DNA of 64,000 nucleotides from Rhizobiales bacterium IMCC20636 (GCA_016865015.1 CP018226.1:3565001-3629000); one strand, 5' to 3'. Counted from the stretch's first letter, positions 44,465 to 54,898 are shown. Numbers and translations: made by a program. Notes: generated by a model from the letters alone, not told the origin.

Positions 44465-46054
44465 TTAAAACAGTTTGCCCTGATTTTCGGTTGGCTTTTC
44501 TCTTGCAGCCTTTTTGGGTTTGGGCTTTGGTGCCTGTGGTGCAGCGGCTCCATCCTGAACGACTGCCGCAACCCTGCCATCCGCGAATTCCAGCGAGATG
44601 TGCTGATGCAGACTGGTTTGTGAGGCAGCTCTGATCGGCTGACCGTCTCCATCGCGCACCAGCGCAAAGCCGCGCTGCAGGACGCTTTGGTAGGACACCA
44701 GTTTCAACAATTGGGCCTGACCATCCAGCTTTTGCGACAGCCTGCTGAAACTGCTTACAAAGGCACGGTCCATGCGGGCCTTGCGATCCTGCAGAGCAGT
44801 CCGGCCAAGGGATGTCTGGCGCAGGAGCAGTTCGGGCTTCAGAGTACCGACACGGCGCCAATCATTGCGCCGGCGCTCCACGATCCGGGCCATGATTGTT
44901 CCAAGCCGCAACGTCGCCTGGGTTTTGCGGTCCCGTGCGCGGGCGAAATGGATCGCCAGCATCCGCGGACTCACCTGGCTTCCAGCCTTGATGAGTTTTG
45001 TTCTGTGCGCCACCGTATTGGCCGACAGGGCCGAGGTCAGGCGTTGGGCGGCCGTATCAAATCTCTGCCGCGGCATGCCGAATAGACTGTCCAGCGCCGG
45101 CATGGCACGGGCGAGGCTGCGCAGCGCCTGACGGTGTCGGTCCAGACTGCGCTGCATCGCTTGCACATTTCGAAGATGGAGCGTTGCGACAGTATTTTCC
45201 AGATCGTGACGCACCGGCACCGCCATTTCGGCAGCACCGGTCGGGGTCGGCGCACGCTGATCGGCGACGTGATCGATCAGGGTCCAGTCGGTTTCATGAC
45301 CAACAGCGGAAATGACCGGAATTGTCGAGGCGGCAACGGCCCGGACAACAGCTTCATCGTTGAACCCCCAGAGATCCTCCAGACTGCCGCCACCGCGTGC
45401 CACGATCAGCAGATCGGGCCTTGCTATGCCGGTGCCATCCAGTTGATTGAAACCATTGATGGCTGCGGCCACTTCCCGTCCGCTCGTTTCGCCCTGGACG
45501 CGAACAGGCCAGACCAGAACATGGGTTGGAAAGCGATCCCGCAGCCGATGAAGAATATCGCGGATAACCGCGCCGGTGGGTGAGGTGACAACACCAATGG
45601 TTTTCGGCAGAAACGGAATCGGTTGCTTGCGCTCAGCATCAAACAGGCCTTCGGCCGCCAGTTTCTTGCGGCGCTCTTCCAGCAGCGCCATCAGCGCACC
45701 CACGCCTGCCGGCTCAATGCGTTCGATCACAATCTGGTATTTCGAAGAGCCCGGATAGGTCGTCAGCTTTCCGGTGGCGATGACCTCCATACCCTCTTCG
45801 GGACGGATTTTAAGTTTTGAAAATACGCCGCGCCAGATCACCGCTTCCAGACGGGCGCGGTCATCCTTCATGGAAAAATAAGCGTGTCCGGACGAATGCG
45901 GCCCGCGATAACCTGAAATCTCGCCACGGACGCGCACATAGCCGTAAGTGTCCTCGACAGTGCGTTTCAGAGCGGCAGAGATTTCCGTGACCGAAAATTC
46001 AGCCACATTGCTGTCCTGTGACTCCGATCCGGGCAAACTATCTGTTCTGCTCAT
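44465..46054 (-). CDS. xseA: Exodeoxyribonuclease VII large subunit
   Basis: This protein of about 529 residues degrades single-stranded DNA together with XseB. The N-terminal OB-fold ([20 protein letters not shown]) binds DNA. The nuclease core includes [39 protein letters not shown] and [20 protein letters not shown]. Coiled-coil helices fill residues 270-420. The tail after 480 is basic and low in complexity ([20 protein letters not shown]). The ATG at 46054 is preferred; two upstream ATGs would extend into the rsmE promoter region. xseB is not in the window. It is divergent from rsmE. Confidence 0.96.
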   Translation of the reverse strand: MSRTDSLPGSESQDSNVAEFSVTEISAALKRTVEDTYGYVRVRGEISGYRGPHSSGHAYFSMKDDRARLEAVIWRGVFSKLKIRPEEGMEVIATGKLTTYPGSSKYQIVIERIEPAGVGALMALLEERRKKLAAEGLFDAERKQPIPFLPKTIGVVTSPTGAVIRDILHRLRDRFPTHVLVWPVRVQGETSGREVAAAINGFNQLDGTGIARPDLLIVARGGGSLEDLWGFNDEAVVRAVAASTIPVISAVGHETDWTLIDHVADQRAPTPTGAAEMAVPVRHDLENTVATLHLRNVQAMQRSLDRHRQALRSLARAMPALDSLFGMPRQRFDTAAQRLTSALSANTVAHRTKLIKAGSQVSPRMLAIHFARARDRKTQATLRLGTIMARIVERRRNDWRRVGTLKPELLLRQTSLGRTALQDRKARMDRAFVSSFSRLSQKLDGQAQLLKLVSYQSVLQRGFALVRDGDGQPIRAASQTSLHQHISLEFADGRVAAVVQDGAAAPQAPKPKPKKAAREKPTENQGKLF

Positions 46055-46156
46055 GGGTGACCCTGAATGGCTGTCTTGCATGCTGCGATTCGAAAAAGTT
46101 GACCGAACCTGTCTGTGTGTGTCACCCAATTTGCCATTGCGTCAAGAAAGAGAACC

Positions 46157-46909
46157 ATGGGCGAACGTTACGATTTCCGAACCAAACGACTTTATGTGGA
46201 TGAAGACCTTGCGGCCGGCAAGGGGATTGAGGCAGATCGTGCCCAGTCCAATTATCTGCTGAATGTGTTGCGGCTGAAAGCTGGAAGTCCGATTCTTCTG
46301 TTCAATGGCAGGGATGGAGAATGGTTGGCCGACATTCAGCCAACCGGACGCAAGGCATGCCAGCTTGTGCCCAGAAAACAATTGCGCGCCCAGCCTGCCC
46401 CGTATGATCTGATGCTGTGTTTTGCACCGTTGAAACAGGCGCGGCTTGATTACATGGTGCAAAAGGCGGTTGAAATGGGCGCGGGATTCTTGCAGCCCGT
46501 TATCACCCGGTACACACAGGTACAGAAACTCAACAATGAGCGGATGCAGGCAAATCTGCTTGAAGCGGCGGAACAATGCGGCATTCTGTCGGTTCCTGTA
46601 CTAGGCGAGCCCGTTGCGCTGGACGCAATGCTGGACAATTGGCTATCCAATGACCCTGATCGTGTGCTTATCTTTTGCGATGAACTGGTAGAAGGCTCCG
46701 ATGGCCTGACGGGACTGCAGTCTTTGAGTGGTCAAAAGCTGGCAGTCCTGATTGGGCCGGAAGGTGGGTTTACCGAGGACGAGCGCGATTTGCTTCGTGC
46801 CAAACCCTTTGTTCACGCGCTCTCACTGGGTCCGCGAATCCTGCGGGCGGACACCGCTGCAGTGGCCGCCATGGCTATCGTTCAGGCTTTTATCGGTGAT
46901 TACCGATAA
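46157..46909 (+). CDS. rsmE: 16S rRNA m3U1498 methyltransferase
   Basis: This 250-residue SPOUT methyltransferase modifies U1498 of 16S rRNA. The N-terminal PUA-like domain (residues 1-75) includes NYLLNVLRLKAGSPILLFNG. The knotted SAM-binding domain has LMLCFAPLKQARLDYMVQKA, KAVEMGAGFLQPVITRYTQV, LAVLIGPEGGFTEDERDLL and LGPRILRADTAAVAAMAI. The ATG at 46157 follows AAGAAAGAG; the longer frame reads into the xseA promoter region. It lies 65 bp before gshA on the same strand and may be co-transcribed with it. Confidence 0.96.
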   Translation: MGERYDFRTKRLYVDEDLAAGKGIEADRAQSNYLLNVLRLKAGSPILLFNGRDGEWLADIQPTGRKACQLVPRKQLRAQPAPYDLMLCFAPLKQARLDYMVQKAVEMGAGFLQPVITRYTQVQKLNNERMQANLLEAAEQCGILSVPVLGEPVALDAMLDNWLSNDPDRVLIFCDELVEGSDGLTGLQSLSGQKLAVLIGPEGGFTEDERDLLRAKPFVHALSLGPRILRADTAAVAAMAIVQAFIGDYR

Positions 46910-46974
46910 AGGGTTGCCATTGTCTGCAATCGCGCAGTATGGTCGCGCCGCTTTGGCAAGAAGGAATTCGGAAT

Positions 46975-48348
46975 ATGGCCCGGGATACTGCTGACGATAC
47001 ACCGCTTGAGGGCCGCGCTGCGCTGATTGAAGCGTTGAGCGAAGGCTGCAAGCCAAAAGAAGCCTGGCGCATTGGCACCGAGCACGAGAAATTCGGCTTC
47101 TATACCGAAGATTTTTCGCCCGTTCCCTATGAGGGTGAGCGCGGCGTAAAGGCCCTGCTTGATGGCATGAAGGCGAATCTCGGCTGGGAAGGCATTTACG
47201 ACCACGACCGGATCATCGGGTTGATCGACCCCGTCGGCGGCGGTGCCATATCACTGGAGCCGGGCGGGCAGTTTGAACTGTCTGGCGCACCCCTTGAGAC
47301 GCTGCATCAAACCTGCCGCGAAGTACATGGGCATCTGGCACATGTGCGGGAAATCGCCGATGCGTTGGGAATCGGATTTCTGGGCCTTGGCGCCAGTCCG
47401 AAATGGACGCTGGAAGAAACGCCGCAAATGCCGAAATCGCGCTACGACATCATGCGCAATTACATGCCAAAAGTTGGCAAGCACGGTCTGGACATGATGC
47501 ATCGGACCTGCACTATTCAGGTGAATCTGGATTTTGACAGCGAAGCCGATATGGTTCGCAAGATGCGGGTTGGCCTGTCTTTGCAGGCCGTCGCAACAGC
47601 GTTGTTTGCCAATTCACCGTTTCTGGACGGCAAACCCAATGGATTGCTGTCCTATCGCGGCGAAATCTGGCGTGATGTGGATAATAACCGGTCCGGTCTG
47701 CTGCCCTTCGCCTTTGATGAAGGCTTCGGGTTTGAATCCTATGTGGATTATGCCCTTGATGTACCGATGTATTTTATCAAGCGCGACGTCAATTATATTG
47801 ATGCAACCAGCATCACGTTCCGGGAATATATCAACGGCAAACGTCCGGTCGGCGCTGAAAAAGAAACCGTCACACAGGGTGACTGGAAAAATCATCTGTC
47901 CACAGTGTTTCCCGATGTGCGCCTGAAAAGCTTTCTGGAAATGCGCGGCGCTGACGGCAATCCATGGCGCCGTATTTGTGCGTTACCGGCTTTCTGGGTC
48001 GGCCTGTTGTATGATGAAGAGACGCTGGCCGAGACTGAAGACTATCTTGCCGACTGGACCAATGAAGAACGCCAGACGATGCGTGATACGGTTCCCAAAC
48101 ACGCGCTGAACACACCCTTCCGTCGTGGTACGGTGCATGATGTGGCCAAACGCGTGGTCACCCTGTCCCATCAGGGTCTGAGACGGCGCGGTCAACTGAA
48201 TGGTGCCGGCTTTGATGAAGGCCAGTATCTGACGCCGATTGACGAGACAGTTGCCTCCGGAAAAACACCAGCCGAGATCATGCTGGGGAAATATCACGGC
48301 GAATGGGGCGGGAACATTGATCGGGTCTTCGAAGATTTTGCCTATTGA
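46975..48348 (+). CDS. gshA: Glutamate-cysteine ligase, plant/alphaproteobacterial type
   Basis: This 457-residue enzyme makes gamma-glutamylcysteine, the first step of glutathione synthesis. It belongs to the GCS2 group shared by plants and alphaproteobacteria, shown by RIGTEHEKFGFYTEDFSPVP, GGGAISLEPGGQFELSGAPL, MMHRTCTIQVNLDFDSEADM and the WRDVDNNRSGLLPF segment. Redox-sensitive cysteines of the plant enzyme are not obvious. The ATG at 46975 has AAGGA upstream; the longer frame adds an unlikely basic leader. It is followed after 84 bp by selO, whose product also affects redox proteins. Confidence 0.95.
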   Translation: MARDTADDTPLEGRAALIEALSEGCKPKEAWRIGTEHEKFGFYTEDFSPVPYEGERGVKALLDGMKANLGWEGIYDHDRIIGLIDPVGGGAISLEPGGQFELSGAPLETLHQTCREVHGHLAHVREIADALGIGFLGLGASPKWTLEETPQMPKSRYDIMRNYMPKVGKHGLDMMHRTCTIQVNLDFDSEADMVRKMRVGLSLQAVATALFANSPFLDGKPNGLLSYRGEIWRDVDNNRSGLLPFAFDEGFGFESYVDYALDVPMYFIKRDVNYIDATSITFREYINGKRPVGAEKETVTQGDWKNHLSTVFPDVRLKSFLEMRGADGNPWRRICALPAFWVGLLYDEETLAETEDYLADWTNEERQTMRDTVPKHALNTPFRRGTVHDVAKRVVTLSHQGLRRRGQLNGAGFDEGQYLTPIDETVASGKTPAEIMLGKYHGEWGGNIDRVFEDFAY

Positions 48349-48432
48349 AACCCCATGTCGGCACGACATCAATGCGCTGATTGACGTGACACTCACACAT
48401 CGCCTGAAGCGTTATGGCGTGAAGGACAACGA

Positions 48433-49872
48433 TTGACCATTCAGGCCGAAACCATCCACGCAGATCTTGGGCCGGACTTCTTTGACGAAGTTTCTGCGGC
48501 GTCATTTCCGGATCATATCTTGCGCTATCGCAATCAGCGAGCAGCTGAAAGTGTGGGGCTGGGAGATTTGTCGGACCAGGACTGGCTTGCGCATTTCGGG
48601 CGGTTTGCGCCCCTGCCCGGCAGTTTTGAAACACCTTTAGCGCTGCGCTATCATGGCCACCAGTTTCGCTCCTACAATCCGGATTTGGGTGATGGCCGTG
48701 GGTTTCTGTTTGCGCAATTGCGCGACATCAATGACGGCCGATTGCTGGATCTGGGCACCAAAGGGTCCGGTCAGACGCCCTGGTCACGCCGGGGCGACGG
48801 ACGGCTGACGCTGAAAGGCGGCGTGCGCGAAATTCTGGCAACTGAAATGCTGGAAGCGCTTGGCGTCAACACATCCAAGACTTTTTCCATTGTGGAGACC
48901 GGCGAGGAACTGGTGCGCGGCGATGAGCCCTCCCCGACGCGCTCAGCCGTCATGGTGCGCCTGTCGCACAGTCACATCAGAATTGGCAGCTTTCAGCGCC
49001 AGTCAGCACTGAAGCGCACAGATAATATTGAAAATCTGATGGATCATACCATCCGGCACTATATGCCCGATGTCTGGCGCGAGGACCGCACAGAGCGCAT
49101 TCTGGCATTTTTGGCCCGGGTCACCGAAAATGTTGCAGCCACCGGTGCTGCCTGGACAGCCGCCGGATTTGTCCATGGTGTCTTGAACACTGACAACATC
49201 AATGTGACCGGCGAGAGTTTTGACTATGGGCCGTGGCGGTTTCTGCCAACTTACGACCCGGCTTTTACCGCAGCTTATTTTGACAGCACCGGGCTCTATT
49301 CTTTTGGCCGACAACCGGAAACGCTGCTCTGGAATCTGGCACGTCTGGCAGAATGTTTTCTGGAACTTGCCGAAGCCGATGTGTTGGAGGATGCTTTGTC
49401 GGGCTATTGGACCCAGTTCCAGTCAGGGCTCTCCGGCCGTTTTTGTGACCGCCTGGGCATTGAGCCGATAGAGGGAAAAGACCCAACCGAAGCCGGTATT
49501 GATTTGCTCAAAGCCCTGATTGAGTTCTGGACCGCGACTCAGGCGCCGTTTGAGCAGGTGCTGTTTGATTTGCGTGGCGGCGCTGAAGCATCCGACCGTC
49601 TCACAGCAAGTCCGATTGCCGAGCTTTACACCCATGAAAGTTTTGCAGCCGTCACGTCTCTTCTGAAGACTTCCTTCCAGATGCGTGGTGATGCCAATCT
49701 TGGCCACCGGTATTTTCAACGCAGCACGCCACGCACCATGCTGATTGAAGATGTCGAATCCATCTGGGATCCCATTGCCAAATCTGATGACTGGTCGCTG
49801 TTCCAGACCTGTCTGGAAGACATCGCAGAGATGCGAGATGCCTATGCAACAGGTGATCGTGCCAAGGCATGA
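48433..49872 (+). CDS. selO: Protein adenylyltransferase SelO (YdiU family)
   Basis: This 479-residue pseudokinase transfers AMP to Ser, Thr or Tyr of target proteins and is linked to the oxidative-stress response in E. coli. Key segments are ALRYHGHQFRSYNPDLGDGR, LDLGTKGSGQTPWSRRGDGR (with the family's ATP-site Lys), GGVREILATEMLEALGVNTS and VHGVLNTDNINVTGESFDYG (catalytic and metal-binding Asn/Asp). The C-terminus ends RDAYATGDRAKA without the selenocysteine/cysteine found in eukaryotic SelO. The start codon is TTG with AAGGA 6 nt before it, and no in-frame ATG lies near, so low translation is likely. Confidence 0.92.
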   Translation: MTIQAETIHADLGPDFFDEVSAASFPDHILRYRNQRAAESVGLGDLSDQDWLAHFGRFAPLPGSFETPLALRYHGHQFRSYNPDLGDGRGFLFAQLRDINDGRLLDLGTKGSGQTPWSRRGDGRLTLKGGVREILATEMLEALGVNTSKTFSIVETGEELVRGDEPSPTRSAVMVRLSHSHIRIGSFQRQSALKRTDNIENLMDHTIRHYMPDVWREDRTERILAFLARVTENVAATGAAWTAAGFVHGVLNTDNINVTGESFDYGPWRFLPTYDPAFTAAYFDSTGLYSFGRQPETLLWNLARLAECFLELAEADVLEDALSGYWTQFQSGLSGRFCDRLGIEPIEGKDPTEAGIDLLKALIEFWTATQAPFEQVLFDLRGGAEASDRLTASPIAELYTHESFAAVTSLLKTSFQMRGDANLGHRYFQRSTPRTMLIEDVESIWDPIAKSDDWSLFQTCLEDIAEMRDAYATGDRAKA

Positions 49873-49988
49873 ACGGCTGATTTTAGCGTTTATCTCATTC
49901 ATGTGATTGATGGATAGGTCAATAGTCCTGACTGGACCGGAAACAGACGTCGGCGCATCATCGCGGCGATATCATCAGGATTATTCCA

Positions 49989-50921
49989 TTGAGCATTGCA
50001 TACAAATCGCCCCCGGCGCTGACCGATCAGGCTTTCGGGTTGCAGGAATTGGGGCTTTACGCCGGCATTGTCTTTCTGTGGGGCACAAGCTGGTTTCCGC
50101 TCAAACTGCAAATTGGCGTGGTTGCACCCCATGTCTCGCTGACCTGGCGCTTTGTGATTGCAGCCGCGATCATGATGATGCTGGTATCCCTCACAAAAAG
50201 ACCACTTCGGTTTCCAGCCAGAACGCATCTGCGCTTCGCATTGCTTGGAATTTTTCTGTTCTCAACCAATTTCGCGCTGTTTTACTATGGCGCTCAATGG
50301 ATTACGTCCGGGCTGTTATCGGTGGTGTTTTCGCTGGCATCCATCGTCAATATCGGATTTGCCCTGATTTTGTACGGTCAGGTTCCGACCCGGCGCGTGA
50401 TGTGGGGCGCGCTTCTGGGAATCACCGGGATTGCGGCTCTGTTCTGGCCGGAAATCATGGCACACGATGCTGATCCCGGCACCCTTTTCGGCCTGTTGCT
50501 GTGCTTTGGTGGAACCGTATCATTCTGCATCGGCAATCTGTTTTCCGCCCAACTGCAGCGCAGCGGTGTTTCTGTGATGTCCGGCAATGCGTGGGGCATG
50601 GTCTACGGAGCCAGCTTCAGTGCCGTGATCGCGTTCATAAGCGGCGCCGAGTTCATCATCGAACCGACAGCGAGCTACATTCTCTCGTTGTTGTGGTTGG
50701 CAGTGCCCGGCACCGTGTTTGCATTCTGGTGCTATCTGACCCTGCTGGGGCGTATCGGCTCGGCACGCGCAGGCTACGCCACGATCATGTTCCCGATTAT
50801 CGCCCTGCTGGTCTCGACACTGGTTGAGAACTACCAATGGTCACTGTTGGCCGGTCTTGGTGTTGCTTTGGCCCTTGCCGGGAACGGGCTGGTATTGTCT
50901 GCACGAAAGAAGACGGTTTGA
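49989..50921 (+). CDS. EamA/DMT-family transporter
   Basis: This 310-residue inner-membrane protein has ten predicted helices in two EamA repeats. The first begins at LGLYAGIVFLWGTSWFPLKL. The second begins near DADPGTLFGLLLCFGGTVSF and ends with AGLGVALALAGNGLVL. The FLWGTSWF segment in helix 1 and YYGAQWITSGLLSVVFSL are common in amino-acid or metabolite exporters of this family. The start is TTG with CAGGA 8 nt upstream, as no suitable ATG is available. It follows selO by 116 bp and converges with the nSTAND gene. The substrate is unknown. Confidence 0.88.
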   Translation: MSIAYKSPPALTDQAFGLQELGLYAGIVFLWGTSWFPLKLQIGVVAPHVSLTWRFVIAAAIMMMLVSLTKRPLRFPARTHLRFALLGIFLFSTNFALFYYGAQWITSGLLSVVFSLASIVNIGFALILYGQVPTRRVMWGALLGITGIAALFWPEIMAHDADPGTLFGLLLCFGGTVSFCIGNLFSAQLQRSGVSVMSGNAWGMVYGASFSAVIAFISGAEFIIEPTASYILSLLWLAVPGTVFAFWCYLTLLGRIGSARAGYATIMFPIIALLVSTLVENYQWSLLAGLGVALALAGNGLVLSARKKTV

Positions 50922-50959
50922 GGCCTCACTGACGAAGCATGACCGGATGGGCGTTCCGG

Positions 50960-53900
50960 TTACCTCCTGGACGTTTGCGGTTCCAGATAGGAGTCGATCT
51001 GCTGCTGCGTAAGCCGTCGGGGCGCTATTCTCTCAGCAAATTGCTTCAGTACTTCTGTGTTTGGAAATATTGGCCAAAAGCCAAGCGTTCCATCCGCAGA
51101 TGCGGCAGCGAGCGCTGTCCCGTCATTCGCAAATTCCGCGGTTACCAGTTGCTTCCCTGCCAATGTAAATCGGGCAATTGTGCCACCCTCGGCAACATCA
51201 AAAATGCTGGTGCCCTGCTCAGTTACAAAGGCAATGCGTTTGCCGTCAGCGCTGAATGAAGCTGCGGATGGGCTGCGCAGGTTCGGACCAACCCGAAATG
51301 TCTGCAAGCTTTCCGGATCGAGCAAGTTGCCGATAACAAAATCGTCTGAACCCTGAACCGGTTCATCTGAAAGACTGAAGAATGAAAGGCTGCCTACCGC
51401 GACAATGGACACCATCTGCTCATCAGGGTGAAGTGCCAGAATTGTCTTTGCACCGTCAAAAGCGTCAAGCTGGGCAACTCGAGCGTTGAACATGTAGGGC
51501 CGGCCCCCTTCGGGCGTGGGCAGTATCTGCATTGAAAGCCAGTTTATGGCAAACAGCCTGTCGCCGGATCGAGAAACGGCGGTGATATTATCGCCCTTGC
51601 CATTGAACTCCATGAGATATCCAACAGAATCCGTTCCGTCGGGCGGCTCCTGCACCCCAACCCAGGCGACCAGTTTGGGGTCACCACTGAGATCATAAAG
51701 TTCGACATGGCTGGGGTTTGAAAAATAAAGTGCAGCACGCGATTGATCCTGTGCGAACGCAACCGCACCTGGAGACTTGATTGTCATGGAGGAAGCAGGA
51801 AAGCGGCGGTTACCTATCTGAAACTCAAAGGACAACAGCGAGCTGTCTGGCTCCAGAATCGCTACCGGGCGCTCTCCAGCGAATCCGGTGGCCAAGACCC
51901 TTGGATAATCCACATCCAGTTCGCGGTCTGCAACCAATTCCTGACCTTCACTGAGGTTCCAAGAACCCAGTAGCCCGCTGGAAGTTGAACGCAAAAAGCG
52001 TTCACCGCTTGGTGAGATGGAGAGCAAGATGGGCGCGCCCTCTAGAAGCAATTCCCCCTCGACCAAATTTGCGGACACCTGTGCGGTGCTGATTTTCGGA
52101 GCATCAGCAATTCGGGATGGTCCGATGCGTTTGGCAGCTATGGCCGTCTCGAGAGACCAGATGCGCACCGTGCCATCCGCAGCAGTCGAGACAATCCGGG
52201 TACTGTCAGGGCTGAACTGCGCGGAAGTGGCCCAATCCTCATGCCCACTCAGTATCAGAGCCTCTCCGCTGCCATCAGACGACCACACACGCACCGTGCC
52301 ATCTTCACCTCCAGATACAATCCGGGTACCGTCAGGGCTGAACTCAGCGGACAAGACTAAACCCTCATGCCCGCTCAGCATCAATGCCTTCCCGCTGCCG
52401 TCAGAAGGCCACACACGCACCATACCATCGTCTCCAGCAGATACGATCTGCGTACCGTCAGGGCTAAACCGTGCGGACATGACCGGACCCGTCGCTTGTT
52501 CGCTCAGTATCGTTGCCCCTCCGATGCCATCAAACACCCGCAACCGCACCGTGCCGTTTGCGTCAGCAGATACAATCTGCGTACGGTCAGGGCTAAACTG
52601 TGCGGAAAGGACCCGCTCCTTTTCGGCGTCCAGCATCAACTCCTCTCCGCTACCATCGGACATCCACACACGCACGGTGCCGTCTAAACCAACAGATACA
52701 ATCCGAGTGCCATCAAGACTAAACTTTGCAGAAAAGACCCGCCCCTCGTGGCCGCTCAGTATCAAAGCCTCTCCGCTGCCATCAGACGGCCACACACGCA
52801 CGGTGCCGTCTTCACCAGCAGACACGATGCGGGTACCGTCAGGACTAAACTGTGCGGACAAGACCCAAGCCTCATGGCCACTCAGTATAAAAGCCTCCCC
52901 GCTGCCATCTGATGGCCACACGCGCACAGTGCCATTTTCACCAGCCAATACAATCCGGGAACCGTCAGGACTAAACTGTGCAGACGAAAACTGGACATTG
53001 TCATCCCTGAACACGATCTGCTCCCTCAGGGCGTAGAGGGCCGAGTAGGTAGCTCGTTCGGCTTCCGGAACATACGGCAGTTCTGTTTGATCCTGCAGCA
53101 CTTCCAACGCCATTGCGAGACCGGAAGCGGCATCACCAGATGCAGTGGCCTCACCTGATCTTTGAGCCAGCAATTGAGAACGCAATTGCTTGTTCTCATC
53201 CTGCTCTTCGATGAGTCTGGTCAAGCTCTCTTGAGCTCTTGCGCTGGCAAGAATTGCATCTGCCGTCGCATTTTCCGCTCTCTCGCGCTCTTGTTCTGCG
53301 ATGGCGGTTTGCACCTTTGCTTCATTGAGCGCGAGCTTGAGTTCTTCAGTTTCCGCAAGCGTTGTCAGAATGAAAATTCCCAACCCAATCACACCAATGA
53401 CCAGGAAGCCAAGCAGGCTCTTGGTGAGCTTTTGTCGGCGCAGATTGTCGGCGCTGGCATTCAACAACTCGGCCACGTCCCCAAAGCGTCCGCCATAGCG
53501 CTCTGCCCAGGCTGGACTGCGCCCGACCATCCAGAATTCGCGTTCTGTTGTCACAGCTGGCGACAGAACGGCTGACTTGTCTTCAGCATATCCATCGGCG
53601 GCGACAAGTAATGTCTTCCAGATCAGGCCGTCCTTGAATTCCTCCTGCAACCAACCAATTTTCGGGTCGGCTATCTGTTTCCAGCAGCGGATCAAAGCTT
53701 CATGGCTGATGCTGATCTCATCACTAGGACTCAATGGTGCCGCGCCATAGGGCCGCAAGAATGAAACGCCATCCTCACGAAGGGGAGCCAGCATTTGTGC
53801 CAATCTTTCAGGCTCGATATCGGATTTGTCACTCAGTTCCTGAAGGGTCTGGCGTTGGCGAATGGCGTTTCCATCCGCGTCAATTTCAGTCAATGCACGA

Positions 53901-54898
53901 AACACGGTTTCCATCACCAGGCGGGCATCCTCGTGCTTTGCGACAATGCTGTTCAGAACCTCATCAGCATGGTCCGACAGAAATTGAACCACGCCCTTTG
54001 TCTTGCGATAATCCTCCAGCGACAGAACCCAGTTCAACTCATCTTCAGTACCATTGCTGCCCTGTTTCGACAGCCTGCGTTGCATGACCATCAAGCCATG
54101 CTGGATAAGCGGCAACTGGTCCTGGCTGGATCCTGCATCCGCGATCAGACGTTCCGCCAGATCCATTGCCACCTGTCCACCATAGAGCACGGCCGGCTCC
54201 CGAATAGCTCTTATAAGGGCAGCACGACGCATCGGCGGCAGCAGGTATTGCGTGTCGTTGATGGCCTCGGCCAATTCATTGAAGCGGGCGCAGGCCCCCA
54301 GATATTCTGACCGCATGGTCAGAATGATGTGCAGCCCCTCTGGCTTCTGTCTCTGAATGCCGGTCAGAACATCAATAAACAGCTCTGCCTCGGTTCCAGG
54401 GTGTTCACGCGCGAAGGCGAATATTTCTTCAAACTGATCTACCAATATGCAAAGATGATCATGTTCATTTCGCCGCAATTCCTTTATAAGCGGCCCGGAA
54501 GCATCTGCTCCCAGGTTCAGAATCCGGCGAATATGGGTCACCCGATCCTTGCCGCCGCTCTCGCACAGTTCCGAAAATGCCGCCGCCAGGTTATGCAAAG
54601 GCGCATTGCCTGGCTCCAATGTGGCCGTACGCCAGCTGCCGCCACCTCGGCCAACATCCTGCATCAATCTGGGCAGCACGCCAGCGCGCACCAGTGAGCT
54701 TTTGCCACTGCCGGAATCGCCGTGTACCGACACAAAACGATTGTCGACAAGTTTGCCGACCACATGCTCGATGATGTTTTCACGACCAAAGAAAATCGCC
54801 CATTCATCCTCGCGAAACGGGCGCAGCCCGGGATAAGGAAAATCCGGAAGCGGGACTTCATACTGCGCATCAAAACCCGGGGCGGCCTGCATGCTCAT
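50960..54898 (-). CDS. nSTAND NTPase with transmembrane helix and WD40 repeats
   Basis: This 1312-residue protein is a STAND-class signalling ATPase. The N-terminal nSTAND1 domain begins PYPGLRPFREDEWAIFFGRE. It has Walker A GDSGSGKS (60-67), Walker B LCILVDQFEEIF (D154) and a helical winged region to about 480. One transmembrane helix (about 494-514) and a coiled coil (515-590) follow. Residues about 638-925 hold seven WD40 repeats of 42 residues, nearly identical (SAQFSPDGTRIVSAGEDGTV type). A more diverged beta-propeller-like region fills the rest. The start overlaps the upstream TIR gene by 4 bp. STAND proteins bind a trigger, oligomerise and switch on linked effectors; here the TIR protein is the obvious partner. 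Confidence 0.93.
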   Translation of the reverse strand: MSMQAAPGFDAQYEVPLPDFPYPGLRPFREDEWAIFFGRENIIEHVVGKLVDNRFVSVHGDSGSGKSSLVRAGVLPRLMQDVGRGGGSWRTATLEPGNAPLHNLAAAFSELCESGGKDRVTHIRRILNLGADASGPLIKELRRNEHDHLCILVDQFEEIFAFAREHPGTEAELFIDVLTGIQRQKPEGLHIILTMRSEYLGACARFNELAEAINDTQYLLPPMRRAALIRAIREPAVLYGGQVAMDLAERLIADAGSSQDQLPLIQHGLMVMQRRLSKQGSNGTEDELNWVLSLEDYRKTKGVVQFLSDHADEVLNSIVAKHEDARLVMETVFRALTEIDADGNAIRQRQTLQELSDKSDIEPERLAQMLAPLREDGVSFLRPYGAAPLSPSDEISISHEALIRCWKQIADPKIGWLQEEFKDGLIWKTLLVAADGYAEDKSAVLSPAVTTEREFWMVGRSPAWAERYGGRFGDVAELLNASADNLRRQKLTKSLLGFLVIGVIGLGIFILTTLAETEELKLALNEAKVQTAIAEQERERAENATADAILASARAQESLTRLIEEQDENKQLRSQLLAQRSGEATASGDAASGLAMALEVLQDQTELPYVPEAERATYSALYALREQIVFRDDNVQFSSAQFSPDGSRIVLAGENGTVRVWPSDGSGEAFILSGHEAWVLSAQFSPDGTRIVSAGEDGTVRVWPSDGSGEALILSGHEGRVFSAKFSLDGTRIVSVGLDGTVRVWMSDGSGEELMLDAEKERVLSAQFSPDRTQIVSADANGTVRLRVFDGIGGATILSEQATGPVMSARFSPDGTQIVSAGDDGMVRVWPSDGSGKALMLSGHEGLVLSAEFSPDGTRIVSGGEDGTVRVWSSDGSGEALILSGHEDWATSAQFSPDSTRIVSTAADGTVRIWSLETAIAAKRIGPSRIADAPKISTAQVSANLVEGELLLEGAPILLSISPSGERFLRSTSSGLLGSWNLSEGQELVADRELDVDYPRVLATGFAGERPVAILEPDSSLLSFEFQIGNRRFPASSMTIKSPGAVAFAQDQSRAALYFSNPSHVELYDLSGDPKLVAWVGVQEPPDGTDSVGYLMEFNGKGDNITAVSRSGDRLFAINWLSMQILPTPEGGRPYMFNARVAQLDAFDGAKTILALHPDEQMVSIVAVGSLSFFSLSDEPVQGSDDFVIGNLLDPESLQTFRVGPNLRSPSAASFSADGKRIAFVTEQGTSIFDVAEGGTIARFTLAGKQLVTAEFANDGTALAAASADGTLGFWPIFPNTEVLKQFAERIAPRRLTQQQIDSYLEPQTSRR
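52126..52987 (-). repeat. Seven 126-bp tandem repeats coding for WD40 blades
   Basis: Seven in-frame units of about 126 bp encode the blades of the nSTAND protein. Most share long identical stretches such as GACGGCACGGTGCGTGTGTG-type codons for DGTVRVW. The similarity at DNA level implies recent amplification or gene conversion. Units 3, 4 and 7 are the most diverged. Boundaries are approximate. Confidence 0.85.

Noticed and set aside
48239-48436. Plus-strand frame overlapping the gshA end and leading into selO
   Set aside because: Most of it is an alternate frame of gshA; the remaining 28 codons have no motif, and the selO ribosome site lies within it.
52017-53036. Plus-strand frame of 339 codons antisense to the nSTAND gene
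   Set aside because: It exists because the 126-bp WD40 repeats keep the same opposite-strand frame open in every unit; the protein is a low-complexity repeat without a ribosome site.
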